From the NCBI RefSeq assembly GCF_037392515.1, contig NC_090295.1:22732501-22796500 (forward strand): DNA of 64,000 nucleotides. The letters are read 5' to 3'. Made by a program: the position numbers and the translations under genes. Source of the stretch: Haliotis asinina. Taxonomy: Eukaryota; Mollusca; Gastropoda; Lepetellida; Haliotidae. The notes below the pieces were generated by a model. The model was not told the origin of the DNA and searched no databases. It saw nothing but the letters and a program-made list of their open reading frames with translations. Of the stretch, positions 51,490-63,215 are shown in pieces; the first letter of the stretch is position 1; each line of letters starts with the position of its first letter.

Positions 51490-51646
51490 CAGTGGAATCT
51501 GTCAATCCGACAAACTGTCAACACCAGCATCGTCTCAGTTCCGCCCTTGGCTTGTACATTTATCACCAGCTCTACAACCCAGCACGCTGTCTAGACCGGA
51601 CTATTTCTTCAGTCCCAATGAGTGCCTGTTTAGACAGGTTCAACTG
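51490..51646. mobile_element. candidate pogo/Tigger-like MITE, 157 bp
   Basis: Left end CAGTGGAATCTGTC and right end (reverse complement) CAGTTGAACCTGTC match at 12 of 14 bases, and each is bordered by TA (51488-51489 and 51647-51648), the target used by pogo/Tc1 elements, whose ends start CAGT. No coding capacity. Confidence 0.65.
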
Positions 51647-51648
51647 TA

Positions 51649-52329
51649 TATGTCGAAGATTAAATCTTTCTACGATTTGAAAGCCAGAAATGCGAAAGGA
51701 AGTCTAACTAATGGATAAATAATAACAGAATTAAAACAGATTTTTCGCCATCACTACGAGTTTGTTCACACAGCCTTGCTGCCCGCGCCTCGGATAATTA
51801 ACTCTGTTAAGAAAATTGAAGCAACTCATTTCAGGGACTTGGGATTTTCGCTGCCATGTCAATGCTAGAACACTACGCATGGAAAAACACACTCTCTCAC
51901 ACGACTGACATGCGCATGTTTCTATGGATTCACCTGGAATGAAGCCATGTGTTCGAGATAAAGAAATGTATCCTGACACAAACACATGCACAGACAAGTC
52001 AATTTCCACTTGAAATATGAGAACATTCAAAATAGGAAACTGAAATCGGATATCATTATGGTCACTGATGCGACACATTTTGAAATGTGTGCCTGTCCTA
52101 AACGTCGTGAATGCATTACCTAGGTCATGCATGCTGCAACCCTGATCTAGAAATAAATAAATCATGCTTTCAAATTACGGTCGGTATTTAATAAACAAAA
52201 GAACTTGTCATACCTTACGTTTAACTACCTTGCGTTAGAGTGAACGCTTTAGTCTTAAGCACTGGTTGATGAAAAACCAATCCTCATCCAGATATAAATG
52301 GGGTATGTACTTTTCCTCCGCCCAGATGA
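51649..52329. other. no gene recognised
   Basis: Nothing identifiable. A minus-strand frame of 144 codons (52165-51731) is Cys/Phe-rich but has no recognisable domain, and I do not call it. Confidence 0.4.
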
Positions 52330-52560
52330 ACCCATAAAGATCCGGGTAAGGATTGGCCTTCAGAAACCAAAAGCTTGTCGGCAAAGGCTTAGAGTGGTTA
52401 GGTTCGCTGACTTGGTTGACACATGTCATCGTATCCCAGTTGCGTAGAAAGATGTTCATGATGTTGATGAGTGGATTGTCTGTCCCAGACTCGATTATTT
52501 ACAGATCGCTGGCATATAGCTAGAATATTGCAGAGTGCGGCGTTAAACAACATACCACCT
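52330..52560 (-). repeat. SINE fragment
   Basis: Reverse: cgctgacttggttgacacat, gttgatgagtggattgtctg, cagactcgattatttacaga and aatattgcagagtgcggcgt. Confidence 0.8.
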
Positions 52561-53144
52561 ATCCGTAGAGGTGACGGTCTTCCAAATTCGAAATTATGCA
52601 CTCAGAGAGAGGAACAACCTGGTCTTTTCTCGTGTTTCGTATTCATTCCTGATGAAGAGAATCAAAATGATTAGTGACAATGATGACTGATAGACAGGTT
52701 TGCCATTTCGCTGCGCTTGAATGAACCCAGGAACGGTAACATCGTTCTTGTGTATGTATAACTATACATGACTTCCGGGAAACGGATATTGGACTCTGGA
52801 AGAGGAGATATCATTGTTATCATAAACAAGCATCTCAGATTAATCCAGGTTTGCCCCAGATTTCTCGGGGGATATCTGGAAGCTTCTGATCAGATGAACT
52901 GCCCTCATGGCCATTAACAAATGAATCAATCTGCATTTTGTTACACCTACGGAAACAGAACAGCTGAGGAAAAATGTAACACAATAAAATGAATCATAGG
53001 AATCAATAATTATATAACTGCATCACATTCGTGAAACTGTATCACAGCAGATGAGTGCTGGAGACCACTCGCTGATGTCTTGTCTTCATGTGTCTCTCAT
53101 CTTCGTGTGTCTCTCATCTTCATGTGTTTCTCATCTTCATGTGT

Positions 53145-53430
53145 TTATCCACCCCGATATTGCTTGGATAATGCTAAAAGCGATGCAAAACCATGCTCAC
53201 TCACTAACTCACTCACTCATTCGTGTGGGTAGTTTCATGGCATGTCTTATTTGCTAAATGATGTCGTGGAGATCCAGTTTAGAACTGATCTTCAGCAACT
53301 TTGCTCGTCGTGACAGGGTGGCTGGTGAAGCTCACTGACTTGGTTGACTCGTGTCGTCGTATCCCAGCTGCGCAGATCGATGTCCATGTTGTTGCTCATT
53401 CTCAGGACCAGACCCAGTTATATCCTGACT
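53145..53430. repeat. tRNA-like SINE tail and a reversed SINE fragment
   Basis: 53150-53220 has atgctaaaagcgatgcaaaac and actcactcactc (tail, forward). 53300-53420 has tgacttggttgactcgtgtc and gcgcagatcgatgtccatgt (reversed SINE). 52561-53144 shows nothing else. Confidence 0.7.
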
Positions 53431-53515
53431 AGAACAAGCAAAACATATATGACGGCGGCCTGTATATAGTCGAGTGTGACAACCGAATGAGTGATATCGT
53501 ATACAAGTTTATGAT

Positions 53516-54066
53516 GGTATTGGTGGTGGTGGTGATGGTGGTGATGGTGATGGTGATGGTGGTGGTGGTGGTGGTGGTGATGATGGTGATGGTGGTGGTG
53601 ATGGTGATGGTGATGGTGGTGGTGGTGGTGGTGATGATGATGGTGATGGTGGTGGTGGTGGTGGTGATGGTGATGGTGGTGATGGTGATGGTGATGGTGA
53701 TGGTGGTGGTGGTGGTGATGATGATGTATATCGACAAGCATATTAACAGAGGAACACGCCGACGTATTAAAACCCTCCGTGAATACATACACGAACAGCA
53801 AATTCGATCTGTCCCCATATGTCCAAACAATGTCCAAACGACATGGTGGTGGTGATGGTGGTGGTGGTGGCGATGATGGTATTGGGGGTGGTGGTGGTGA
53901 TGGTGATGGTGATGGTGATGGTGATGGTGATGGTGATGGTGGTGGTGGTGGTGATGATGATGATGTATATCGACAAGCATATTAACAGAGGAACACGCCG
54001 ACGTATTAAAACCCTCCGTGAATACGAACAGCAAATTCGATCTGTCCCCATATGTCCAAACAATTA
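53516..54066. repeat. (GGT/GAT)n microsatellite duplicated with its flank
   Basis: A trinucleotide array (53516-53728) is followed by a ~110-bp unique flank (atgtatatcgacaagcatat to ccccatatgtccaaacaa). The whole arrangement occurs again: array 53842-53963, flank 53964-54062, lacking 7 bp (catacac) of the first flank. Poly-His and poly-Met/Val frames are artefacts. Confidence 0.95.
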
Positions 54067-54509
54067 GAAATGTCGTGTAGTGGTTGAATTCACCTTATTA
54101 CCCTAATATCAATTTCAGTTTTCAAAATGTCCACATTCACTTCGACGCCTGAAGACCATCAATTTTCTCTTCAGCCCAAGCTGTGTATTGGATTTCTAGA
54201 TTGTGTAAATACCGTAATCTTCAGATGTAGCATGCCTACTCATGATATCATTCAAAGATAAAATATTGCATCTGGTTGCAGTTCATTATGGACTTTGCTT
54301 CACCTTATCTGATCGTTGTTATTGGTTTTTATCATCTTATTGCCTAACAAATGCCAGCGGTGTGCTATCAGAGGGAGGAGCATTCTCATGGGAGCGTTGC
54401 AGCTGCTGCACTTAAAAGACTTTCATCATTCAGTCTTTATCATTTCATTATCACATGTTGATCAATTAGTCTATACCACAAAGTTCGATCACAATCTAAA
54501 GCTATTATG

Positions 54510-54557
54510 TATTCATTCATTCATTCATTCATTCATTCATTCATTCATTCATTCATT
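54510..54557. repeat. (ATTC)n microsatellite
   Basis: About twelve attc units. Confidence 0.97.
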
Positions 54558-54572
54558 TACCCGTTTATTTGC

Positions 54573-55620
54573 CTCGTAAACCTGGTGTTCCATCACAGCC
54601 AAACCCTGGCCCGGTAGTCCTGGTGTACCATCATACCCAAACCATGGCCTGGTAGTCCTGGTGTAGCGTCACAGCCAAACCCTGGCCCGGTAGTCCTGGT
54701 GTACCATCATACCCAAACCATGGCCTGGTAGTCCTGGTGTAGCGTCACAGCCAAACCATGGCCCGGTAGTCCTGGTGTAACATCATACCCAAACCCTGGC
54801 CCGGTAGTCCTGGTGTACCATTATACCCAAACAATGGCCTGGTAGTCCTGGTGTAGCGTCACAGCCAAACCATGGCCTGGTAGTCCTGGTGTATTATCAT
54901 ACCCAAGCCGTGGTCTGGTAGTCCTGGTGTAACATCACACCCAAACTATGGCCCGATAGTCCTGGTGTAACATCACACCCAAACCCTGGCCTAGAAGTCC
55001 CGGTGTAACATCACAGCCAAACCCTGGCCCGGTAGTCCCGTTGTAACATCATACCCAAATCATGGCCTGGTAGTCCTGGTGTAACGTCATATCCAAACCA
55101 TGGCCTGGAAGTCCTGGTGTACTATCACACCCCATCAATGGCCCGGTAGTCCTGGTGTAACATCACACCCAAACTCTGGCCTGGAAGTCCTGGTATAGCA
55201 TCACACAAAAACCATGGCCCGGTTGTCCTTGAGTAACATCACACCCAAACCATTGCCTGGAAGTCCTGGTGTAATATATCACCCAAACCATGGCCTGGAA
55301 GTCCTGGTGCATTATTACACCCAAACCATGGCCTGGAAGTCCTGGTGTAACATCACAGCCAAAACATTGCCTGGAAGTCCTGGTGTAATACCACACAAAA
55401 ACCATGGCCTGGAAGTCCTGGTGTATTATTACACCCAAACCATGGCCTGGAAGTCCCGTTGTAACATCATACCCAAACCATGGCCTGGAAGTCTTGGTGT
55501 AACATCACACAAAACCCATAGCATGGAAGTCCTGGTGTGATCACACCCAAACCATGGCCAGGTAGTCCTGGTGTAACATCACAACCAAACCATGGCCTGG
55601 AAGTCCTGGTGTACCCAAAC
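54573..55620. repeat. minisatellite, 38-bp unit x about 27
   Basis: Unit of the form ccatggcctggaagtcctgg then tgtaacatcacacccaaa. Variants alternate in blocks (gtagcgtcacagcc versus taccatcatacccaa), suggesting higher-order duplications of two or three units in the first third. Confidence 0.95.
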
Positions 55621-55720
55621 CATTAGCACCAAACCATCGACCATTAGCACAAAATGCTCGCCAAACCAATAGTCTGCTCTCTGAAAATCAGTCAACCCCA
55701 GACACTGTGCGCGACACTGT

Positions 55721-57005
55721 CCACAGGCAAACTGTAGCGCAAGTGGTGTTGCGCAGCGTAGAGTATATGCCAGCTTCCTGCTGAGCCTCCGGCTGAACGC
55801 TGTGAAGGAACTAGAATAAGCAGAAATCATAAAGATATACCACATTGCCTACTTTTATCATGATTCTGTTGGATTGTATTTGTCTTAAGTGTCGACGTTA
55901 TTGTTAGATCTTTTGTAACATTTATTCTACAATAAACACACTTCTGGCGTAGTGGGCGTATGAAGCATGGGAGGTAACTCTTTATGTATTCCATACGGAA
56001 TAATAACTTGCTCCTTCACTACTTTGAACCGGAAGCTGGCAGGGGTAAGGGAGGCGAAGAACGGTCTGATGTACCACGAGTGGCGCTTAAAATGTTGAAT
56101 AAAACATATTTCACGTGAGTAATTATTAACTATGGGGTTGGAAATCTGAGAGCACAACCTAGTGAGGAAATTGGAGTGCACCTTTGATGGTGGTGATATT
56201 TTATTTTGACATGAAAAATATTTTTTGAACCTAAGCGAGGGAAGTGCGTTGCCAACCTTTGCTCGCATGTATGAAGACTGGTCATTTTCTCTACGCTGCG
56301 CAACCACATTTGCGCTACAGTTTGCCTGTGCACTGTCAAAACTGGTTGGGTACGTAGGGGTTTGTGTTGCTGAAAAATAATGCGTCCTGGGTCCAACAAG
56401 CGTAGACTGATATCCATATACATATAAAGAAGGAAAGGGATGTAACGTGCACAAAGTTGTCAAACACCCCACTGTCGATTATGGGCGAATTCTGGGTGGG
56501 TAATTGTGGAAAATACAGCCGCAATTCTTACTGAAACAAAGCCAGATAAATTCCCTTGAGAATAAATCCAAAATTATCAAGATCGGTGCACTATGTACCG
56601 AGTAACATTGCTTGGAACTCCGGAAAAGACAACTTTTACATTTGTATGCCAATAACATGCCTACGAAAATCATCGCCTATCGCCATCGCCTATCGCCATC
56701 ACTTTAAAACACCCGATCGGCGAAGACACATAACCTCTTCTTAATCACTAGATATTCCACTTTCGTTCCACAACATCTCAGATAGAATAGGTTGTTCTTT
56801 TACCGGCAATACACGACTATATTGGGAAATTAGCGGTATCGAGTGATCGAGTCCACTATGTCTGTCCTCACCCTCCTTCACCACCAACACGATATATCGC
56901 GCCATGAAATAAAAATAATACTGGTATTTTGTTTGACCAATTAGAGAGCAGCTCGTCGTTGGTGCGAGCCTATTGAGGTTGAAGGACCCATTGTGGTTGG
57001 GTCTA
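55721..57005. repeat. dispersed repeat with inverted ends and a folded-back end
   Basis: 55721-55766 (acaggcaaactgtagcgcaa, gttgcgcagcgtagag) is inverted at 56291-56336. 56130-56760 is related to the reverse complement of 41430-41900. 56793-56877 is the reverse complement of 41343-41430, while 56888-57000 is a direct copy of 41260-41370, so the two neighbouring parts are in opposite orientation here but colinear at 41255-41430. Confidence 0.7.
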
Positions 57006-57145
57006 TTATTGTGAAAGGGTGCGCCTGTGTCAGTTGATTGTCAACATGTCAGAACAGAAGAGACAAGATAGCCGTTTCAAATCTCAGTGTCGTCAGCAAT
57101 GTCCTAACTCTCTTTAAAAGTGGTTTACAGTACGCATAGTAGCAG

Positions 57146-57175
57146 TAGTAGGTAGTAGGTAGTAGGTAGTAGGAT
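57146..57175. repeat. (GTAGTAG)n short tandem repeat
   Basis: gtagtaggtagtaggtagta: four to five 7-bp units. Confidence 0.85.
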
Positions 57176-57249
57176 TTCTGCCACATAAAAGCTTCAACGA
57201 ATATTTAATTAGATGCAGGTAAATATTTAATTTTAAGTCCATCAGAGAC

Positions 57250-58475
57250 TGGGCACAGATACATAAAATGTATTCGCCTTCGATTCCGTTATTACATGTT
57301 TTACAACGCCTGTTTATTTTATCGATGATGTCGTGCCTTCCTTTGTTGACCTCCAGTTTGTTGAGACCTAGTCGGAATCGAATGAGGCAGTTTCTGAGGG
57401 GTTTAGATTTAAGGATGTGGAGGTACGCCTCTGTTTCAAAGTCGGATTTAATGGTACCATATGATGTGTCGTATCTTGAACTTTCCTGCAGACCTGAATG
57501 TCAGTCCTGTTTAAACATGTCTATAGTACAAATTCAAAACATCTTGACAAATGAGTTCCAATCGAACACTGTTTGTGAAGTCCACACAAAACCGAATCCA
57601 TAGGTGAATAATAAGTTTTTATTGAAGAAGGCCAAGTGTTCTTGCCGATTTCTGTTAGGTGATAAATCATGTTATACGCTTTCTTTGGCAAGCAGTGAGC
57701 AGGCATGTGAATCAATTTAAGCCAGTAGCGTAAGCATCGGGTGAGAGAAGTGGATAGAAGTCTCCGCACACCATGCTGTTAGGAGTTGAAAGTCTAGCAT
57801 TTAAGAATTTCTTGCATACAAACAGGCATACCTTTTCTATAGAATGAAATCTTTGACATCCCCAAATTTCGAAACCGTAAGGTAAAATAGATAGAAAAGT
57901 TTAAAGAATATCTGGGGTATTATAACATCAACTTTAGTTAGGACTGATTGTAGCTGGCAGAATGCTTTCTGCTCCCTGGTGGCTTGTTGTTGTACAACTT
58001 TGTTCATGCTCAAAGTTTGAGTAAACAAGACGCCTATATACTTGTACTGTTTTACAACTTTGACTATGTCACCTTTGTATGTCCATCTCCTTTTAGCTGC
58101 GACTGGACCACCTTTCCTGTATATGACAATGTTTGTCTTGTCCAGATTAAGATTAAGCTTCCATTCATCTGAATATTTAGCTAAGATGTTCAGCTGATTC
58201 TGTAGACCTACTACGGGACTTGATATAAAGTTTATGTCATCCGCAATAAGAAGTGGCAAGAGTGAAAACCTATCTGGGAATAGTTGAACTCCGTGTTTAC
58301 CAGAACGCGTTATTTCGTTGTACAATTCGTTGACGAAGAGAGAGAACAATAGGGGGCTCAATACACATCCTTGGCGTAACACAATTGGACAGTGGTAGAA
58401 GTCAGTTATGCATTTGGCGCCACAAACAGACGATTCTACGTTCTGGTACATAGATTTCAGGACTTCATACATCTG
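57250..58475 (-). pseudogene. LINE reverse transcriptase, 3' part
   Basis: The minus strand from 58472 to 57837 is an open 211-codon piece of a non-LTR reverse transcriptase: VLKSMYQNVESSV, LRQGCVLSPLLFSLFVNEL, then LLIADDINFIS where the active-site Y-A-D-D reads I-A-D-D, WKLNLNLDKTNIVIYRKGG, and YKYIGVLF. After a stop the C-terminal region continues to about 57520 (CLRYWLKLIHMPAHCLPKKA). The 5' part and endonuclease are missing, so it is a 5'-truncated dead copy. It lies back to back with a second LINE. Confidence 0.88.
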
Positions 58476-58979
58476 CCTTAGGTAGCAAACACAATCGACA
58501 AATCGCTCTCCGAAAAATGCTAAATATATCTATATAAACTCCATCAAACACCACAACGACCGGGGATCAACAGAATGGGACTTCCTATAGAAGTTTGGCG
58601 TGTGAAAATGGGACGATTTGTGTCTCCTAAAGGTACGAGACAGACTGATGGAGTGACCCTACAAGCCCACGTCACAATGGACGCCCGGTATGATATGAGG
58701 TACAGACTGATGTTGTGTAGTACCTTACTACTTGTAGCAAGCTCTTTAGTTACTCACAGCATCATATGTTGAGAGAAATCCTTCATCTGTGATTCCACCG
58801 CCAACATTGTGTGAAGGAGGTGAGATCTGTGAGGCATTACTGCCACGTCAACTGATTTGTTTACAAATCGAAAACCGGATAATGTGACAATATTTACCTA
58901 TCCACATCGCTGTTTGTCCCAACAATAAATCCAGGGCCCTGACCGACGACTAAAGATCTAGATGATTTGAGAATATCGA

Positions 58980-61900
58980 TCATTAATGAAATTGTGAGTT
59001 AAATCAATGAATCTGAAGACAGACTGTCAAAAGATATAAATTCGATGAAAGATGACATTAGATCCATTAAAGCAGAAATAAAGGATCTAAAGGCTCATGT
59101 TACACCGTACACGGATCACCAAGATTTGACAGAAATTGATGTGGACGCTCTTTCAGAAAAGTTTGATAATTTGGAAAGCTATGTTGAAAAATAAGAAGCT
59201 CGAATTGAAGATCAAGAAGAAAGTAGCCGGCGTAACAACATGGTCATATATAGAGTGCCAGTGTCTCACAAGGAAACATACACCCAGAGCAAGGAGAAAG
59301 TGCTGGATATACTCAACCGTGCTAGGGAGGTAAAACAGTTACAGCCTCTCACCCCCAGGGACATCGAGAGGGCCCATAGATAATCCTCCACCCAACAAGG
59401 CATGGTTCGACCTATCATCGTGTGTCATTGGGAGGATAAATGGCTCTCCGCGAAGATGAGGAAGGTGCTACGTGAGCAGGGTTACGGCATCGCCAACGAC
59501 CTTACGAGACATCAGCGTCGTGAACTACAACGACGACGAGCAGACGACACGGATACTAAGTTTTATTACAAGGGTAATAAACTCATGAGCGAACCCAGGG
59601 AGAGAACCAACTAGGAGGACCAGTCTCCATACCCAGACAGGACGAGAGACAACAGATAGCAGCAGAGACGCACGGTTCCCAGGTCGACGACCCAACCCCC
59701 AGGCAGAGGACAGAACAGATAGCACTCAGGCCAGGGTGATTTTACGGCCCATCAAACTACTTGTGATAATGATGACATTGATGCAGCTGACACTCACAAG
59801 GACGTTAACTTCATTTTTTAAACTTACAGGTCTTTTAAACAAGATACAAGATACAGGCTTTATTAACTATATTCGACAATTTGATATAACTGGTCTCACT
59901 GAAACCTGGTCCTGAGACGATGAAACGGATCTTCTGTTAACAGATTTATAAACAAACCTGTAGAAAAGATTTCTGCTCGTGGTAGATAATCTGGTGGGAT
60001 AATGGTGTTTATTAGGATTCATTTGGCAAAGTATATTCGATGGCCAAAAATCACCGAAAACTGTGTCTTTATTAACTTTGATAAAACAACTTTTAAATTT
60101 GGCAATGATGTGTTATATGCATGTGCTTATGTCCACCCAGATGGATCCACGTTTTATAACAAACCAGGTTTACTTGGTAAAAAGGTACCACTATATTTCA
60201 AGATACTTTACTTGATATAACTTCTAATATGCAAGATGTACATATTTTGTGCGGAGGGGATTTTAATGCTCGAAATGGTACAGATGTTGACTTTGTTGAA
60301 GATGATCTTATTGAATATATAGAAGACGGCAAAAACTTAATGTATGATTTCCTGTCAGATTACTTCAGCGTTAAGAGATTTTCTAGTGATAAAGTCGTAA
60401 ATAATTTTGGCAGATGTCTCCTACATTTGTGTTCGATATTGAATGTCCGTATCCTGAATGGTATGCTGAAGTTGGTGATTTTACCTATATCGGTGTTAAC
60501 GGCACGAGCGATCATAGGATCCGCCGCACTATTTGACAGCGTGCTTGACTTCGCTATCCCCTCTCGTACAGAATCTGACCGATCACTTTGAGTCGACGAG
60601 CGCTTCGTTCATGAAACACGCCCTAAAGACAGAGAAATGATGTATTTGAATTTACTTGGGAACACAAAGTAGAGCGGTTTAGGCAGTCTTCTGATATTGA
60701 TAAAAGTATTGATTTGGTTACAGAAGCTCTTTGCTCAGCTGCTAGCGATGTGAAAAGGACAATTCATACCAGTAACCATGAAACTTCTTGGCATGACACA
60801 GAATGTAAAAATATGAAAGCGGAGCGTTGTAGATATTCAAACAAATTTAGGAGGTATAAAGACATAGAGTCATTGGAATATTACCACCGCAGTAGAAACG
60901 AATACAATGTTCTCTGTAGACAAAAGCGAAAAGAATACTACGAGACGAAACAGCAGAAATAAAAAAATAGTATAAGTGATTCTAAATCTTTTTGGTCCAT
61001 GTTGAAAAAATTAAATAAAAAATCTAATCCAAGAAATGATATAGAAATAGAAGAATGGTACAGTCATTTCAGTAACTTTAGTAACTCTAACAAGTTTACT
61101 AAAGAGGAAATACTCCATAGCATGACAAATGTAAAAGCTAATAAATCATCGGGATTAGGTTTTACTATTTCAGAATTTTTCAAACACTCCACAGACTGAC
61201 TACTGCCACACCTTGAGTTGATATTTAATATCATTTTAGAAAGGAGTTACTTTCCCAAGTCATGGTCCATTGTGTTACGAGTGTGTATGTTCTGTATATT
61301 TCACTGGAGTATCATCATCAGTCGCTGCCAACGCTTCATCTTCATAGCCGTCAGACCTCTCGCTGTGTTACATTCTGCGTAACTGTTTCTCTCTCGCACT
61401 AAGACTTTGTTGAGTTTGCTTTATTATATTTTGTGACCCATTGCCTTAGATTTTGTCTCACTTGTATCGTATTTGAAATCGGCATTGTGAAATTGACTTC
61501 TTACTTTGTATAACTATAATTGGCATAATAGTTCCTATCCATAACGGGGGTGACCCGAATAAATACGAAAATTACAGAGGCATAACGTTGTCGAACATAT
61601 TTAGTAAAATATTTACATCCATTATAAATAGAAGACTGGTGGAATGGGCAGATACTTTAGACAAGATATCAGAATCGCAGGCTGGCCTCAGGAAGGGTTA
61701 CACCACGATTGACAATATATTTGTTTTACATTCGATTATCCCAAAAAATATCTTAGCAAAAAAGGACAAATATTCTTCGCCTTATTTGTTGACTTCTCAA
61801 AGGCTTTTGATACAGTTGATAGAAATATATTATGGAGTCTCCTAGACAAACAAGGTGTCAGTAGCAGAATGGGGAAAACTACTTCGCAGTATATATGAAA

Positions 61901-62280
61901 ATGTGAAAATTTGTGTCGGAAATAACAATGAATTATCTGGTACCTTTGTAACCTATTTAGGAGTGAGACAAGGTTGTATACTGAGTTCTTTTCTATTAAC
62001 CTTTTTTCATCAAATAGCTGGTAATTCAAATTCAAGAAAATTGTTCTAACGGTATACATTTGCATCGAGATATTATTCAAATATTTCTTTTGTTGTTTGC
62101 GGACGATATAATATTATTTTCTAGTACAATGAAAGGTCTTCAAAGTGACATTAACGAATTAGAGAGGTATTGAGAGAATTGGAAACTATCAGTTAACCAG
62201 AAAAAAACTAAAATTGTTGTTTTCAAAAATGGAGGTAAATTAGCTAAAACTGAAAAATGATTGTACAACAGAGTCAGATA
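58980..62280 (+). pseudogene. LINE with ORF1, endonuclease and RT remnants
   Basis: A decayed but nearly full-length non-LTR element. An ORF1-like RNA-binding protein (coiled coil near 59020-59200; NMVIYRVPVS; DIERAHR; MRKVLREQGYGIANDLTRHQ; FYYKGNKL) spans ~58990-59620. Endonuclease pieces include VHILCGGDFNARNGTDV (60238-60290). A linker (NKFRRYKDIESLEYYHRSRN) lies at 60714-60962. The RT contains NKSSGLGFTISEFFK, then (after a 246-bp insertion) IVPIHNGGDPNKYENYRGIT, SQAGLRKGYTTIDNIF, LGVRQGCILSS, ADDIILFSS and WKLSVNQKKTKIVVFKNGG. At least eight stops or frameshifts. It is related to, but not the same subfamily as, the minus-strand LINE next to it. Confidence 0.88.
61273..61518 (+). mobile_element. 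candidate solo LTR inserted in the LINE
   Basis: The RT frame is broken by 246 bp that begin TGTTACGAG, an LTR-like start, and end ACTATA. ATTG occurs on both sides (61269-61272 and 61519-61522). Leaving out the 246 bp and one ATTG makes the RT frame continuous. The end is not the usual CA, so the LTR assignment is tentative, while the insertion itself is well supported. Confidence 0.65.
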
Positions 62281-62306
62281 AGAAACAACCACGTCATATA
62301 AACACC

Positions 62307-62307
<1 letters not shown>

Positions 62308-62342
<35 letters not shown>

Positions 62343-62356
62343 TGATTGATTGATTG
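62308..62356. repeat. (GATT)n microsatellite
   Basis: About twelve gatt units at the 3' end of the LINE; it may be the LINE's own 3' tail repeat. Confidence 0.93.
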
Positions 62357-63144
62357 CATCTTCCCGTGTAGATTATTCTTCTGTAAGCAGACCCAGAGGT
62401 AATGCCTATTCACAGTCAAACGCTTTTCGGAAGTCCACAAAAGCTAGACATAGCTTACGTTTGTTAAATGAAAGATACATATCAAAACAAAATATAATTC
62501 CCCTTCCAACATGTCTTACACACTTTACACAGTACCAGTGTTCTTATTACGCTCTGATATCGTCCAAGTTCAACTTGTAATCAGGACATGCCAATACGCA
62601 GTTTCGTCAAGCCACGACGATATCAGGAACAGTCAACATGGATTAAATACAATTCCGGCTGTAAATTTACATGAAGAAAAAAGTCATACCTGATACTGAT
62701 GGTGGCTGATCGGGGCCATTGCTTTCTCGCCTTAAAATTTGGAGACGAGAACGCGAGAAAGCGATAACACGAGACAAGAAAGCACAAGATGAGAAAGCCA
62801 AAATTTAACACATCACAACCAAAGAACACAAATAAACTTGGGGAAAATGTCACATTCGCCCATAGCTAAAACATTCGCAGCCCCCGTACGGAAGTTAAGA
62901 AACTGTTTAATCAGTAAATATTGTATTCTCTCAAAGTTTTGTAACTCCGAACCATATTACAACATTGCCATAAGAGATTCAAATGTTGTAAAAACAGCTT
63001 GAAAGGTTCTGGAAACTTTATGGCCTTTATAGCAACAAAACTGCAGCTCTGTTAAAAACGTAATTGACATGTCAGAATTAGACTCAGATAGAAATGCGTC
63101 ATATACAATAATGCACAATAAAGATGCTTCTTCCTCACGAAACT
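62357..63144. other. no gene recognised
   Basis: No frame with known features. 62740-62790 has a short run of gagacgagaacgcgagaaag and gataacacgagacaagaaag wording (imperfect tandem). The last part is the 3' flank of the second Toll-like receptor. Confidence 0.5.
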
Positions 63145-63215
63145 AAGTCCGTTTTTAAAAGAACAGATATGTACAAATGTACACTAAAAACACGCCCCTC
63201 CACTAAATAGTCACA

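Noticed and set aside
53418-54067. Poly-His, poly-Thr/Ile and poly-Met/Val frames up to 201 codons
   Set aside because: Products of a (GGT/GAT)n microsatellite; no flanking protein sequence is shared.
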